From: Thiosocius sp963753845 | Lineage (GTDB): Bacteria; Pseudomonadota; Gammaproteobacteria; Chromatiales; Chromatiaceae | Direction of reading: 5' to 3' | Length of the DNA stretch: 64,000 bases | Assembly (NCBI GenBank): GCA_963753845.1 | Contig: CAVWEI010000035.1 | Coordinates: 62,001-126,000, forward strand | Shown: positions 41,838 to 50,338 of the stretch, piece after piece | How the letters are laid out: each line of letters opens with the position of its first letter | How positions within the stretch are numbered: position 1 is the first letter of the stretch | Translations under genes and position numbers: made by a program | Notes under the pieces: model-generated | Database searches by the model: none | The model's input: the letters and a program-made list of their open reading frames with translations, nothing else | What the model was told of the DNA's origin: nothing

Positions 41838-41858
41838 GATTGAACGATTCGTTCAATC
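41838..41858. promoter_or_regulatory. 21-bp palindrome, candidate upstream activator site
   Basis: GATTGAACGA, T, TCGTTCAATC: perfect 10-bp arms around one base. It lies 12 bases after the regulator stop and about 170-190 bases before the sigma-54 promoter, the usual spacing for an enhancer bound by an NtrC-type protein. Confidence 0.6.
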
Positions 41859-42029
41859 CATTCGCCTGCCACCAGGCCACCTTGAATGTTCTGTTCCATC
41901 CGGCTCGTGGCCGGCCCTTGCTCCTTTGTTACTTCCCGGGAATTCACCGCCTGTTAAGTCATTGATGTGACGATATGTTTCCGGGGCCATTTGACCTATG
42001 TCAAGTACCCGGCGGATGCCATCAGTTTG

Positions 42030-42045
42030 CGGCACATAACCTGCA
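42030..42045 (+). promoter_or_regulatory. Sigma-54 (RpoN) promoter for the cytochrome operon
   Basis: CGGCACATAACCTGCA matches the -24/-12 consensus TGGCACRN4TTGCA at all but two positions, with the invariant GG (42031-42032) and GC (42043-42044) correctly spaced. Transcription would start near 42056, about 64 bases before the cytochrome ATG. Confidence 0.7.
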
Positions 42046-42119
42046 CCAGTGTGGGGGTATTTTCGAAGAATCAAGCGTCGAGCCGATCGGCGTGGCCAGA
42101 GCACCAACGGAGAACCGTG

Positions 42120-44501
42120 ATGAAAAGAATACTAACCGCACTTGCGATCCTGCTGATCGCCGGTGTGACCCACGCCGCCGTGACCAAGACTGCGCCTTCC
42201 GACAAGCAAGGCTGTCTGAGCTGCCACGACGGGATCGAGGACATCCGCGACAACGCATCGGTCATGATGCTGCAGATCAAGGCGATCGGTGCCGCCAACG
42301 GCGACCCGGCCGGCTGCGTCGTGTGTCACGGCGGTGACCCCAAGGGCACCTCGGTCGAGACCGCACACAAGGGTTCGCCCGAAGGCCTGAAAAACGGCAA
42401 CGGCCCCAAGACATACTATCCGGATCCGGGCTCGGTCTGGATCGCGGAAAACACCTGTGGCCAGTGCCACTTAGGTTATGCGTATCGCGTCGAGCGTTCT
42501 CTGATGAATACCGAGGCGGGCAAGATCCAGGGCAACCTGCATACCTGGGGCATCGCCGAGGTCCAGGACCACAAGGTCCCCTGGGGCAACTATGACGTCA
42601 AGGATACCGACGGCCAGGTCCCGCAGGTCGGGACCCCGGAGTACAAGGAATACATGAAGGCCATGATCGCCGCGCATGGCGACCAGTACCCGACCGAGCT
42701 GCAGATGGTGCCGCAGCCCAGCGTCGAGGAGATCGAAAAGGATCCCAAGCTCGCGGGCTTCACCTACCAGCGCCAGCAGTGTCAGCGCTGCCACGTCGGT
42801 GTGAAGGGGCGTGAGAAGCGCGGTGACTACCGCGGCATGGGCTGCTCTTCCTGCCACATACCGTATGGCAACGAAGGCTATTACGAAGGCAAGGACCCTA
42901 CCATCAACAAGGATCAGAAGGGCCACCTGCTGACCCACAAGATCCAGGCCACCCGCAAGACCAAGATCAAGCACGGTGACGTGGAATGGTCGGGTATCCC
43001 GGTCGAGAGCTGCAACTCCTGCCACAACCGCGGCAAGCGCATCGGCGTGACCTACCAGGGCCTGATGGAATTCCCGTACGGTTCGCCCTACAACGCAGAA
43101 GGTGGCAAGCAGCCCAAACTGCATACCAAGCAGTACCTGTTCATCTCGGACGACCTGCATCACCAGATCGATTCCCGTCCGGAGAACCCGAAGGGTGGCC
43201 TGCTGTGTCAGGACTGCCATACCACCATCGATATGCACGGTGATGGCAACATCTTCGGCACCACCCTGGCTCAGGTCGAGGTGGAGTGTCAGGATTGCCA
43301 CGGAACCACCGACAAGTTCCCCTGGGAGCTGCCGCTCGGCTATTCCGAGGAGTTCGCCCAGGACATTCCCCAGGGTGAGCGTGGCCTGACCAACGACCTG
43401 CTGCCGGAGACGGCCGCGTTCGCAACCACCTATGACAAGCGCGAGGGCTATCTGAAGACCGCGCGCGGCAATCCTTTCGGCAACGTCGTGAAGGACGGCA
43501 CCAAGGTCGTCATGCACTCGGCCACCGGCAACGACTTCGAGGTGCCGCTGCTCAAGCAGCTGAAGATCGACAACAACTGGAAGAGCCCGGACGCCATGGT
43601 CGCCATGAGCAGCGTGCTCAAGCACAACGAAAGCCTCGAGTGCTACGCCTGCCACGCCTCCTGGGTACCGCAGTGTTATGGCTGTCACGTGCAGGTCAAC
43701 TACGGCAAGGACAAGGACGGCAAGCCCTACGAGGATGCCGACTGGGTCGCCGGTGGCAACCAGCGCGACGAGCACGGCCAGACCGCCGAATCGCCGCTGG
43801 GTACGCACGGTATCAAGAGCCCCGGCAAGGTGTTCGAGACCCGCGCCTATCTGCGCTGGGAAGAGCCGGTACTGGGTATCAACGGCGAAGGCCGCGTGAC
43901 CCCGCTGATGCCGGGCTGCCAGATCGTGTACACGGTGTTCGACCGCAACAACAAGGTGGTCGCCCTGAACCAGCTCGGCAAGTCACTCGACGAGCAGAAA
44001 GAGCTGGGCCAGGAACGCACCCCGGATGCGATTGACATGGCACCGGTACAGCCGCACTCGGCACAGCGCAAGGCGCGTACCTGCGAGTCCTGCCACAACA
44101 ACCCGAAGGCCATGGGCTACGGTATCTCCGGCGGCGTGTTCCAGACCCGCTACCCGGTCAATATCGTCGAGGATCTGATCGACCAGAAGACCGGCCAGGT
44201 GATCCCCAGCCGTCACCAGATCCAGATCCCCAAGATCGCCGATCTGGACTACGACTGGTCGACCATCATCAAGGACGATCAGCAGGTCCAGACCGTCGGT
44301 ACCCACTGGCCGCTGTCGCGTTCACTCCCGAAAGCGATGCGTGACGGTATGGAGCGGACCGGCCTGTGCCTGGGTTGCCATCGCGAGATGACCAACGAGG
44401 CGCTCTGGTCCAAGGTTGCCCAGCCGGGCACCCTGACCGACAGCGAGCACATCGAGATGCTCAACAAGCTGCTCAAGACGTACGCAGCATCCAAGAAGTA
44501 G
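42120..44501 (+). CDS. Dodecahaem periplasmic cytochrome c
   Basis: Protein of 793 residues from ATG 42120 with a GGAG site 8 bases upstream. A signal peptide of about 19 residues ends at THA-AV. There are twelve CxxCH haem sites: CLSCH, CVVCH, CGQCH, CQRCH, CSSCH, CNSCH, CQDCH twice, CYACH, CYGCH, CESCH and CLGCH. No membrane helix follows, so it is a soluble periplasmic electron carrier or reductase. The haem spacing does not look like repeated c7 units, and I cannot assign a substrate. A TPR gene and an unknown exported protein follow. Confidence 0.93.
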   Translation: MKRILTALAILLIAGVTHAAVTKTAPSDKQGCLSCHDGIEDIRDNASVMMLQIKAIGAANGDPAGCVVCHGGDPKGTSVETAHKGSPEGLKNGNGPKTYYPDPGSVWIAENTCGQCHLGYAYRVERSLMNTEAGKIQGNLHTWGIAEVQDHKVPWGNYDVKDTDGQVPQVGTPEYKEYMKAMIAAHGDQYPTELQMVPQPSVEEIEKDPKLAGFTYQRQQCQRCHVGVKGREKRGDYRGMGCSSCHIPYGNEGYYEGKDPTINKDQKGHLLTHKIQATRKTKIKHGDVEWSGIPVESCNSCHNRGKRIGVTYQGLMEFPYGSPYNAEGGKQPKLHTKQYLFISDDLHHQIDSRPENPKGGLLCQDCHTTIDMHGDGNIFGTTLAQVEVECQDCHGTTDKFPWELPLGYSEEFAQDIPQGERGLTNDLLPETAAFATTYDKREGYLKTARGNPFGNVVKDGTKVVMHSATGNDFEVPLLKQLKIDNNWKSPDAMVAMSSVLKHNESLECYACHASWVPQCYGCHVQVNYGKDKDGKPYEDADWVAGGNQRDEHGQTAESPLGTHGIKSPGKVFETRAYLRWEEPVLGINGEGRVTPLMPGCQIVYTVFDRNNKVVALNQLGKSLDEQKELGQERTPDAIDMAPVQPHSAQRKARTCESCHNNPKAMGYGISGGVFQTRYPVNIVEDLIDQKTGQVIPSRHQIQIPKIADLDYDWSTIIKDDQQVQTVGTHWPLSRSLPKAMRDGMERTGLCLGCHREMTNEALWSKVAQPGTLTDSEHIEMLNKLLKTYAASKK

Positions 44502-44518
44502 CTGCCGCCCTGACGGTG

Positions 44519-44548
44519 TCCCCGGTATCATGCCGGGGATGCCTTTTT
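44519..44548 (+). terminator. Terminator-like hairpin after the cytochrome
   Basis: Stem TCCCCGG (44519-44525) with CCGGGGA (44533-44539), then GCCTTTTTC. It lies between the cytochrome and the TPR gene and could lower downstream expression relative to the cytochrome. Confidence 0.6.
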
Positions 44549-44566
44549 CATTTCTGAAGCACACCC

Positions 44567-45382
44567 ATGACACGATTTTTCCGTCTTTTTTTCCTTTCGC
44601 TCATCCTGGTTCCAATAACTGTACTGAGCGAAACGGCGCTGGCCCCTATGGCTGAACCGGTCGCCGCGGAGCCCGGTATGACGCCACCGCCGTTCCCGAC
44701 CTCTGCTGTGGCCGATACAGAGGCGGCCGCAGCCCCCAAGCCGGTCGGGCCGCATGGCCAGCACGACCCGCACTCGACGCTCGATCCCGAGCGCCTGATC
44801 AGGGTGGCCCTGCAGCACGAGAGCGAGGGGCGCCTGGAACTGGCCCTGAAGACCCTGGCCGAGGGCATCGACAAATTCCCGAATTCGGCCGAGCTGTACG
44901 CGGTGCGCGGCAGCCTGCGCCTGCAGATGCAGCAGGTCAGCGCCGCACTGAGCGACCTCGAAAAGGCGGCCCAACTCGACCCGCAGGATGCCATGATCCG
45001 GGTCAACCGGGCGCAGGCCTATCGCTCCTTCGGTCGATACGACGAGGCCATGAAGGACCTCGATATTGCGGTCGAGGGAGACCCCAACCTGCTGCCGGCG
45101 CGCTTCAACCGCGGTGCATTGCTTTATGCCGGCGGTGATTTCGAAGGGGCCCTGCTGGATTTCGACCAATGCATCGCGATAGATCCCCACGCGTCTGCAC
45201 CCTACTTCAATCGTGGCTCGACCTACTGGGAACTGAGCCGCAGCGATGAGGCCATGGCCGATATGGAGCGTTTCATAGAGCTGGCCGACAGCGATGAATG
45301 GAAGCAGGTGGCCGGGGATCTGCTGAAGAACTGGAAGATCGCGCTCGAAGCAGAGGCCAAAGCAGCCAAGAGCGGCTCGTGA
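44567..45382 (+). CDS. Exported TPR-repeat protein
   Basis: Protein of 271 residues with an N-terminal signal peptide (about residues 1-26) and a Pro/Ala-rich linker to about 70. Four to five tetratricopeptide repeats follow (e.g. RVNRAQAYRSFGRYDEAMKD and RFNRGALLYAGGDFEGALL). TPRs bind protein partners; here it may help assemble or dock the multihaem cytochrome, but this is inference from position. Its stop overlaps the next start by 4 bases. Confidence 0.85.
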   Translation: MTRFFRLFFLSLILVPITVLSETALAPMAEPVAAEPGMTPPPFPTSAVADTEAAAAPKPVGPHGQHDPHSTLDPERLIRVALQHESEGRLELALKTLAEGIDKFPNSAELYAVRGSLRLQMQQVSAALSDLEKAAQLDPQDAMIRVNRAQAYRSFGRYDEAMKDLDIAVEGDPNLLPARFNRGALLYAGGDFEGALLDFDQCIAIDPHASAPYFNRGSTYWELSRSDEAMADMERFIELADSDEWKQVAGDLLKNWKIALEAEAKAAKSGS

Positions 45383-46002
45383 GATATCTGCTCCTGATTC
45401 TGTTGTTCCTGGCCGCGCCCTGGGTTTCGGCCGATCAGGAAACGGCGACCGACAACGGCTTCGGGAGCCTGCTGCTCGAGGCCGAACTGCTGTTCAACCG
45501 GCCCGATGGATATACCGACTTGTCCGCCGGTCGCACACCGATGATGGACTATGAACGTGCCCTGCGCAGCCCCGGTGGTGAACTCGAAATACGTATTGCG
45601 GTGCGCCCGCTGAAGCGGCTTCAGATCGACTACGATGACCCGCATGGCGCGGTACCCAACCCCAATCACATCTTTCCGCTGGTGTTCGAATCGCTCGCCA
45701 CGCGGCTGTCCGGCGGCGGCCACGCCCCGAGCAATGCCTACCCACCTGACCAGGCACAAGAGAAATTCAACGCCGACTGGGCGGCGGCGGCCGTATTCGA
45801 TACCGTCGAGGATTTCGACACCGGGTTCAAACAGGGCCTGCTGGTTGCCATCCACCGCAACAAGGTCTCGGATGCATACATCGTGTTCCTGTTCGACGAC
45901 TATGCGGCAGTCAAGGACAGCCTGAATGCCGCGATGAAGACCCTGGTCTTTGCGCCTTCTCCAGAGGCTGGAAAAGAGGTGGCCGCGGGCGAGGGCCGTT
46001 GA
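45379..46002 (+). CDS. Exported protein of unknown function
   Basis: Protein of 207 residues starting at GTG 45379, which overlaps the TPR stop as GTGA. A signal peptide RYLLLILLFLAAPWVSA is clear. The mature part has no motif I recognise. It is the third gene of the cytochrome-TPR operon and likely shares its role. Confidence 0.7.
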   Translation: MRYLLLILLFLAAPWVSADQETATDNGFGSLLLEAELLFNRPDGYTDLSAGRTPMMDYERALRSPGGELEIRIAVRPLKRLQIDYDDPHGAVPNPNHIFPLVFESLATRLSGGGHAPSNAYPPDQAQEKFNADWAAAAVFDTVEDFDTGFKQGLLVAIHRNKVSDAYIVFLFDDYAAVKDSLNAAMKTLVFAPSPEAGKEVAAGEGR

Positions 46003-46053
46003 ATCGGGTTCGCAGGTGGTTTTTTGAATTGCGCTATTGTGCATTGGTTTTTT

Positions 46054-46577
46054 AATGCGCTCGGCGGAGCGCGCCCGCATTCATTTCTTTTGCTTGTCCA
46101 AAAGAAACGAACCAAAGAAAAGGACACCCGACGACTTGCCCCTTGCTTGCGCAAGGGGTTCCCTGCGCTTCTCGCCCTTTCCGGCGCGCGTGAACTCGTG
46201 GGCTGCGCCCACTCAAACATGCACGCGCTTCTCCCGGAAACGGCTGCGATGCTCGGCGGCGTCAACGGGATCGGGGTGCCACAATCCCGCTACGGAGTAC
46301 CCCGCCCCCCTTGGTGCAGCCGAGCACCGCAAGGCCAAAACCGATCAGCGCGAGGACTGTTTGAGCCCTGCGCAGCAGGGTGATTAAGCAGACAGGAGTC
46401 TGCTTGTCGCCGCTTGCGGCGCCCGCAGGGCGAGGGCCATGGAAGGCCCGAGACAATTCCGCAGCGCCGGTTTTTACCGAGGAGCGCAGACCAAGCCGTG
46501 GGGGTGCCTTTCTTTGGCCTTCTTTTGTTTGGGCAAGAAAAGAAAAGAAGGGCTGGCGCGCTGAGCCCAGCGCTTTC
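46054..46577. mobile_element. Non-coding element with long inverted ends
   Basis: The left end (46054-46129) holds a GCGCTCGGCGGAGCGC hairpin, then TTCTTTTGCTTGTCC and AACCAAAGAAAAGGACACCC. The right end (about 46500-46577) is the inverse: GGGGGTGCC, TTTCTTTGGCC, GGGCAAGAAAAGAAAAG and the hairpin GCGCTGAGCCCAGCGC. About 370 bases lie between. Frames inside it are not convincing genes and no transposase is present. It fits a dispersed non-autonomous repeat. The whole 46003-46692 interval is otherwise gene-free. Confidence 0.65.
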
Positions 46578-46692
46578 AAAACAAGGGTGTGCGCCGCCGC
46601 GCACATCAAACACTATCCTGCGCCGACAGGCACTCAATAAACAGAGGTATTCCGGGGCACCCGGACTCTGGAGTTCTTATCGAACCCATGGA

Positions 46693-47295
46693 TCAGGCCA
46701 GATCACCCTCGCCAAAACTTTCGGTCCGATAACGCGAGACCTCGACAGTATCCGACCAGTGGTTGGCCGCGAGCCCGGCCTTGTGCTTCAGATGCAACAG
46801 AAAGTCGACCGGGTCGGGCAGGCTCTCCCACACGGAGGGCAGGAAGGTTCCCCGGTAGGGCCCATCCTGCAGGATCAGACCGTCCTCACCGGGGCGGATC
46901 TGCCGGATCAGGTCAGCCTCGTCGCTGAAGTGCATCGGCTCTGGGGCAGTCAGCAACGACAGGTGAAGGTCGACTTCGGGCCATTCATCGGCGCTCAGCG
47001 GGGGGAAGCGCGAATCGCGGAAGGCGGCCGCAAAGGCGTTTTCCGCCACGTCCACCACCAGGGGCCGGGCCGCCTCGAGGCGGCCGATACAGCCGCGTAA
47101 CCGTCCCTGCGCGTTAAGCGTCACGAAACTTGCCCGAATCGCCCTGAGTTCAACATCATATTCAGCCGGGGCGACCTGCATGGGCCGCCCTGTTGCAAGC
47201 CCATGCTCGATCGAGCGTCGTGCGACATCGATCAGCACTGCGCGCTGGGCGGGTTCGAGATGCCCGGGCCCCTCAGTAGAATCCGTAGGCGCCAT
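46693..47295 (-). CDS. amrA: AmmeMemoRadiSam system protein A (AMMECR1 domain)
   Basis: Protein of 200 residues from ATG 47295. The AMMECR1 core has FVTLNAQGRLRGCIGRLEA and DSRFPPLSADEWPEVDLHLSLL, plus GTFLPSVWE. Biochemical role is not established; it nearly always occurs with the MEMO and radical SAM partners, as here. It overlaps the amrB end by 23 bases. Confidence 0.9.
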   Translation of the reverse strand: MAPTDSTEGPGHLEPAQRAVLIDVARRSIEHGLATGRPMQVAPAEYDVELRAIRASFVTLNAQGRLRGCIGRLEAARPLVVDVAENAFAAAFRDSRFPPLSADEWPEVDLHLSLLTAPEPMHFSDEADLIRQIRPGEDGLILQDGPYRGTFLPSVWESLPDPVDFLLHLKHKAGLAANHWSDTVEVSRYRTESFGEGDLA

Positions 47296-48058
47296 ATCCC
47301 ACCACCCTGGACCTGTCGCCCGCCGTATCGCCCGAATTGCGCAGATCCAGCGTGCGCACCTTCCAGCCGTGTTGCCGCGCCGTTTGCAGCAGGCCGCGGA
47401 TCGGGTAGGCGCCACAGGCGTCGTAGGGACCGATCTCGTCGGCCTGCATGTTTTCGATCAGCCGGCTGGTTGCATGGTCACGCTGCTGGCAGCTGCGGTA
47501 GTCGAGATAGTGGCTCAGATCCGAGCTGACCACGATCAGGGTGTCTGGGCTCAACAGGGTCTCAAGGATCCGGCTGACGTCCCCAATGTCGGCCTCACCC
47601 ACGATCAGCGGCACCAGTCTGAAGTCGCCGAGAACGGCCTGCAGGAACGGCAGTTGGACCTCCAGGGCGTGTTCCTGCGCGAATGCCGCATCGAGTCCCA
47701 CCACGCCCGGCAGCCGGGCCAGTTGCGCTATAGCCTCGAGGTCGACCGGGATATCGCCCAGCGGGGTCTGGAATGCATCGGCACTGCTGGTCGCGATCCC
47801 GCTGAAGGGCACCCGGTGCGACGGCGCAAGCACCACCACGCGGTCGATTTCGTCTGCCCAGGGCGCAAGCGTCGCATAGGCACTGCCCGCGATCGGGCCC
47901 GAATACTGATAGCCGGCGTGGGGTGCGATCAGGGCGTGTGGCCGGGCCTCGTGTGCAGGGCCGTCTGCGGTAAGGTAGCCCTGCAGCGCGGTGCGCAACT
48001 CGTGTGCGTCGCCCGGATAGAAAAGCCCGGCGACCGCGGGGGTCTTGACGTGCATCAT
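47273..48058 (-). CDS. amrB: AmmeMemoRadiSam system protein B (MEMO1 family)
   Basis: Protein of 261 residues. VKTPAVAGLFYPGD, LIAPHAGYQYSGPIAGSAY and VVLAPSHRVPF are MEMO1 blocks, and VVSSDLSHYLDY completes the conserved His/Asp pocket of the dioxygenase-like fold. Its role in the AmmeMemoRadiSam set is unknown. It is divergent from amrS across 69 bases. Confidence 0.92.
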   Translation of the reverse strand: MMHVKTPAVAGLFYPGDAHELRTALQGYLTADGPAHEARPHALIAPHAGYQYSGPIAGSAYATLAPWADEIDRVVVLAPSHRVPFSGIATSSADAFQTPLGDIPVDLEAIAQLARLPGVVGLDAAFAQEHALEVQLPFLQAVLGDFRLVPLIVGEADIGDVSRILETLLSPDTLIVVSSDLSHYLDYRSCQQRDHATSRLIENMQADEIGPYDACGAYPIRGLLQTARQHGWKVRTLDLRNSGDTAGDRSRVVGYGAYGFY

Positions 48059-48127
48059 GGTTGTCCGCCTTCAGTGGGTCTATAGATTAGATGGGTTCCC
48101 GCGGAAAGGAAATCAAGCGGGGGTCCG

Positions 48128-49288
48128 ATGTTGTACGGGCGATACGCCAGAGATCCCCTCACGGACGCAAGGAGTTTGCCATTGATCAGCGATACCGTAC
48201 CCGGCCGCTACTGGCACATGCTGGAAGATGGCCGCATTCAGTGCGATCTGTGCCCGCGCTATTGCCACCTGAAGGATGGCCAGCGCGGCCTGTGCTTCGT
48301 GCGCGCGCGCCAGCACGACCAGGTCGTATTGACTACCTACGGGCGCTCCAGCGGGTTTTGTGTCGATCCCATCGAGAAGAAACCGCTGAATCACTTCCTG
48401 CCGGGTACCCCGGTTTTCTCGTTCGGCACGGCCGGTTGCAATCTGGCCTGCAAGTTCTGCCAGAACTGGGATATCAGCAAGTCACGCGAAATAGACACCC
48501 TGGCCGCCAGCGCCTCGCCGCAGAACATCGCCGCCACCGCCGAGCGTCTCGGTTGCAGGAGTGTCGCATACACCTATAACGACCCGGTGATCTTTCTCGA
48601 ATACGCCGTTGATACCGCCATCGCCTGCCGGGAACGGGGCCTCAAATCGGTGGCGGTCACGGCCGGCTACATCTGCGAGGAGCCGCGGCGCGAGTTTTTT
48701 GCCCACATGGATGCGGCCAACGTCGATCTGAAGGCGTTCACCGAGGATTTCTACCACAAGCTCACCGGGGGCCACCTGCAGCCGGTTCTCGATACCCTGG
48801 AATACATCCACAAAGAGACGGACTGCTGGCTAGAGGTCACCACCCTGCTCATTCCTGGCCACAATGACGACGATGCCGGACTGCACCGACTGAGCGAGTG
48901 GTACCTGGAAAACCTCGGACCGGACGTCCCCCTGCATTTTTCGGCCTTCCATCCCGACTACAAGATGACCGACATTGCACAGACACCGGTGGCGACACTC
49001 GAGCGGGCACGGAGGATCGCCCTGGATACCGGTCTGAACTACGTCTACGTCGGCAATGTGCATGACGCGGAGGCCGACAGCACCTATTGCCCCGCCTGTG
49101 CCCGTCGGGTGATCGAGCGTGACTGGTACAGGCTTGGGGAATGGCAGCTGACCGCCGGCGGCCACTGTGCACATTGCGGTCATAAGATCGCCGGCGTGTT
49201 CGAGGATACCCCCGGAGACTGGGGGCCAAGGCGTTTGCCTGTATCCATGCACGAGCCGGTCGAAAGTTCGGCCACCAGCTCCGACTGA
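48128..49288 (+). CDS. amrS: AmmeMemoRadiSam system radical SAM enzyme
   Basis: 386 residues from ATG 48128. The radical SAM cluster motif is CNLACKFCQNW (CxxxCxxC). An N-terminal CDLCPRYCHL and a C-terminal pair CPACARR and CAHCGHK suggest further metal sites. TTG 48182 has a perfect AAGGAG 7 bases upstream (48169-48174) and would give a family-like start, so it may be the true initiation codon. It uses SAM radical chemistry on an unknown substrate, with AmrA and AmrB. Confidence 0.92.
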   Translation: MLYGRYARDPLTDARSLPLISDTVPGRYWHMLEDGRIQCDLCPRYCHLKDGQRGLCFVRARQHDQVVLTTYGRSSGFCVDPIEKKPLNHFLPGTPVFSFGTAGCNLACKFCQNWDISKSREIDTLAASASPQNIAATAERLGCRSVAYTYNDPVIFLEYAVDTAIACRERGLKSVAVTAGYICEEPRREFFAHMDAANVDLKAFTEDFYHKLTGGHLQPVLDTLEYIHKETDCWLEVTTLLIPGHNDDDAGLHRLSEWYLENLGPDVPLHFSAFHPDYKMTDIAQTPVATLERARRIALDTGLNYVYVGNVHDAEADSTYCPACARRVIERDWYRLGEWQLTAGGHCAHCGHKIAGVFEDTPGDWGPRRLPVSMHEPVESSATSSD

Positions 49289-49492
49289 AAGCTGCCGCTC
49301 AACACAAAGTTTTCCGTCTACTGCAATGCGGTTGCGCCGGACGACGCCGCAAACTGCCAGATCCGCGCTCAGGTGCAGTGGATGTTTCCCGCATAGCGCT
49401 CAGGACCTTGGTCGAATGGCAGGGCCCGTGGGTTGCGGTTAGTATTGCGCACCAACCAAAGGTTTTAACTGTATTTTGAACAGGAACGAATC

Positions 49493-50317
49493 ATGAAGCG
49501 TATCTGGACACTTTCGGCGGCAGCTATCGGCGCCGCCGCATATTTGCCCCCTGTCGCTGGCGCCGACACGATGGTGGAGCCACTTTATACAAAGTCAGCG
49601 CAGAGATACGCCAGCTTCGTGTTCGACGCCTATGCGGAATATTACACAGACCGCAAGTTCCAGGAGATCGATGGGGTGGATGCGACAGAACTGCGGATCG
49701 ATCTCGCGGCCCCGATCCTGAGTCGTGGTCAGCTGCGCCTGTCCCTGCCGTTCTACACCGACGGCGATGGCGAATATATCGAGAGCGGAGACAGCACCGA
49801 TATCAGTGGCAGTGGCGGTACCTTCAACTTCGCGACCATCTCGTACGAACACCAGTTCATGGATGCGGCTCAGGACAAGGTCGATCTGATGGGTTATATC
49901 GGCGTGGGCCACCGAACCGCCAGGCTGAAGACGTCAAATGGGGATTACATGAATCATCGCGGTAACAATGCCGAAGTGGGGATAAGGCTGGACCATGCCG
50001 TGAATCCTTCCATGATGCTCATGAGCGATATCGGTTATCAATACTACTGGGATACCGATGATCTGAATCCCTCGGGAGGCGGTGACAACTTTGGAAACCT
50101 GGTAGCCAGTGCCGCTCTCATCAAAAATGATCGGCCTTTAAAGCCCGCCCTGGAGTTGATTTATCGCGGCAATTTCGGTGACTACAACAACCTGGCGGTT
50201 GTCCCCGAGCTTATCTATTCGTTTTCGGAAGTCGACCTGAAGCTCGGGATACCGGTCGGTCTGACGTCTGACGCAGACGACTACGGGGTGACCCTGGGCT
50301 TTACGTACAGAATGTAA
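49493..50317 (+). CDS. Putative outer-membrane beta-barrel protein
   Basis: Protein of 274 residues with a signal peptide of about 24 residues. The mature part has alternating aromatic/hydrophobic strands (e.g. YASFVFDAYAEYYTD, LVASAALIK, YGVTLGFTYRM) and many glycines and aspartates between them, as in small barrels. The last residues YRM are near the usual aromatic C-terminus. Family not recognised. Convergent with the RND genes. Confidence 0.65.
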   Translation: MKRIWTLSAAAIGAAAYLPPVAGADTMVEPLYTKSAQRYASFVFDAYAEYYTDRKFQEIDGVDATELRIDLAAPILSRGQLRLSLPFYTDGDGEYIESGDSTDISGSGGTFNFATISYEHQFMDAAQDKVDLMGYIGVGHRTARLKTSNGDYMNHRGNNAEVGIRLDHAVNPSMMLMSDIGYQYYWDTDDLNPSGGGDNFGNLVASAALIKNDRPLKPALELIYRGNFGDYNNLAVVPELIYSFSEVDLKLGIPVGLTSDADDYGVTLGFTYRM

Positions 50318-50338
50318 AACCCTGTCCGTCGGCTCCGC

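Noticed and set aside
42471..43808. 445-codon minus-strand frame in the cytochrome gene
   Set aside because: Antisense to twelve CxxCH sites; its composition is a mirror artefact.
46024..46640. Several 85-120 codon frames in the inverted-end element
   Set aside because: They overlap each other on both strands in a repeat element and have low-complexity, Arg/Pro-rich products.
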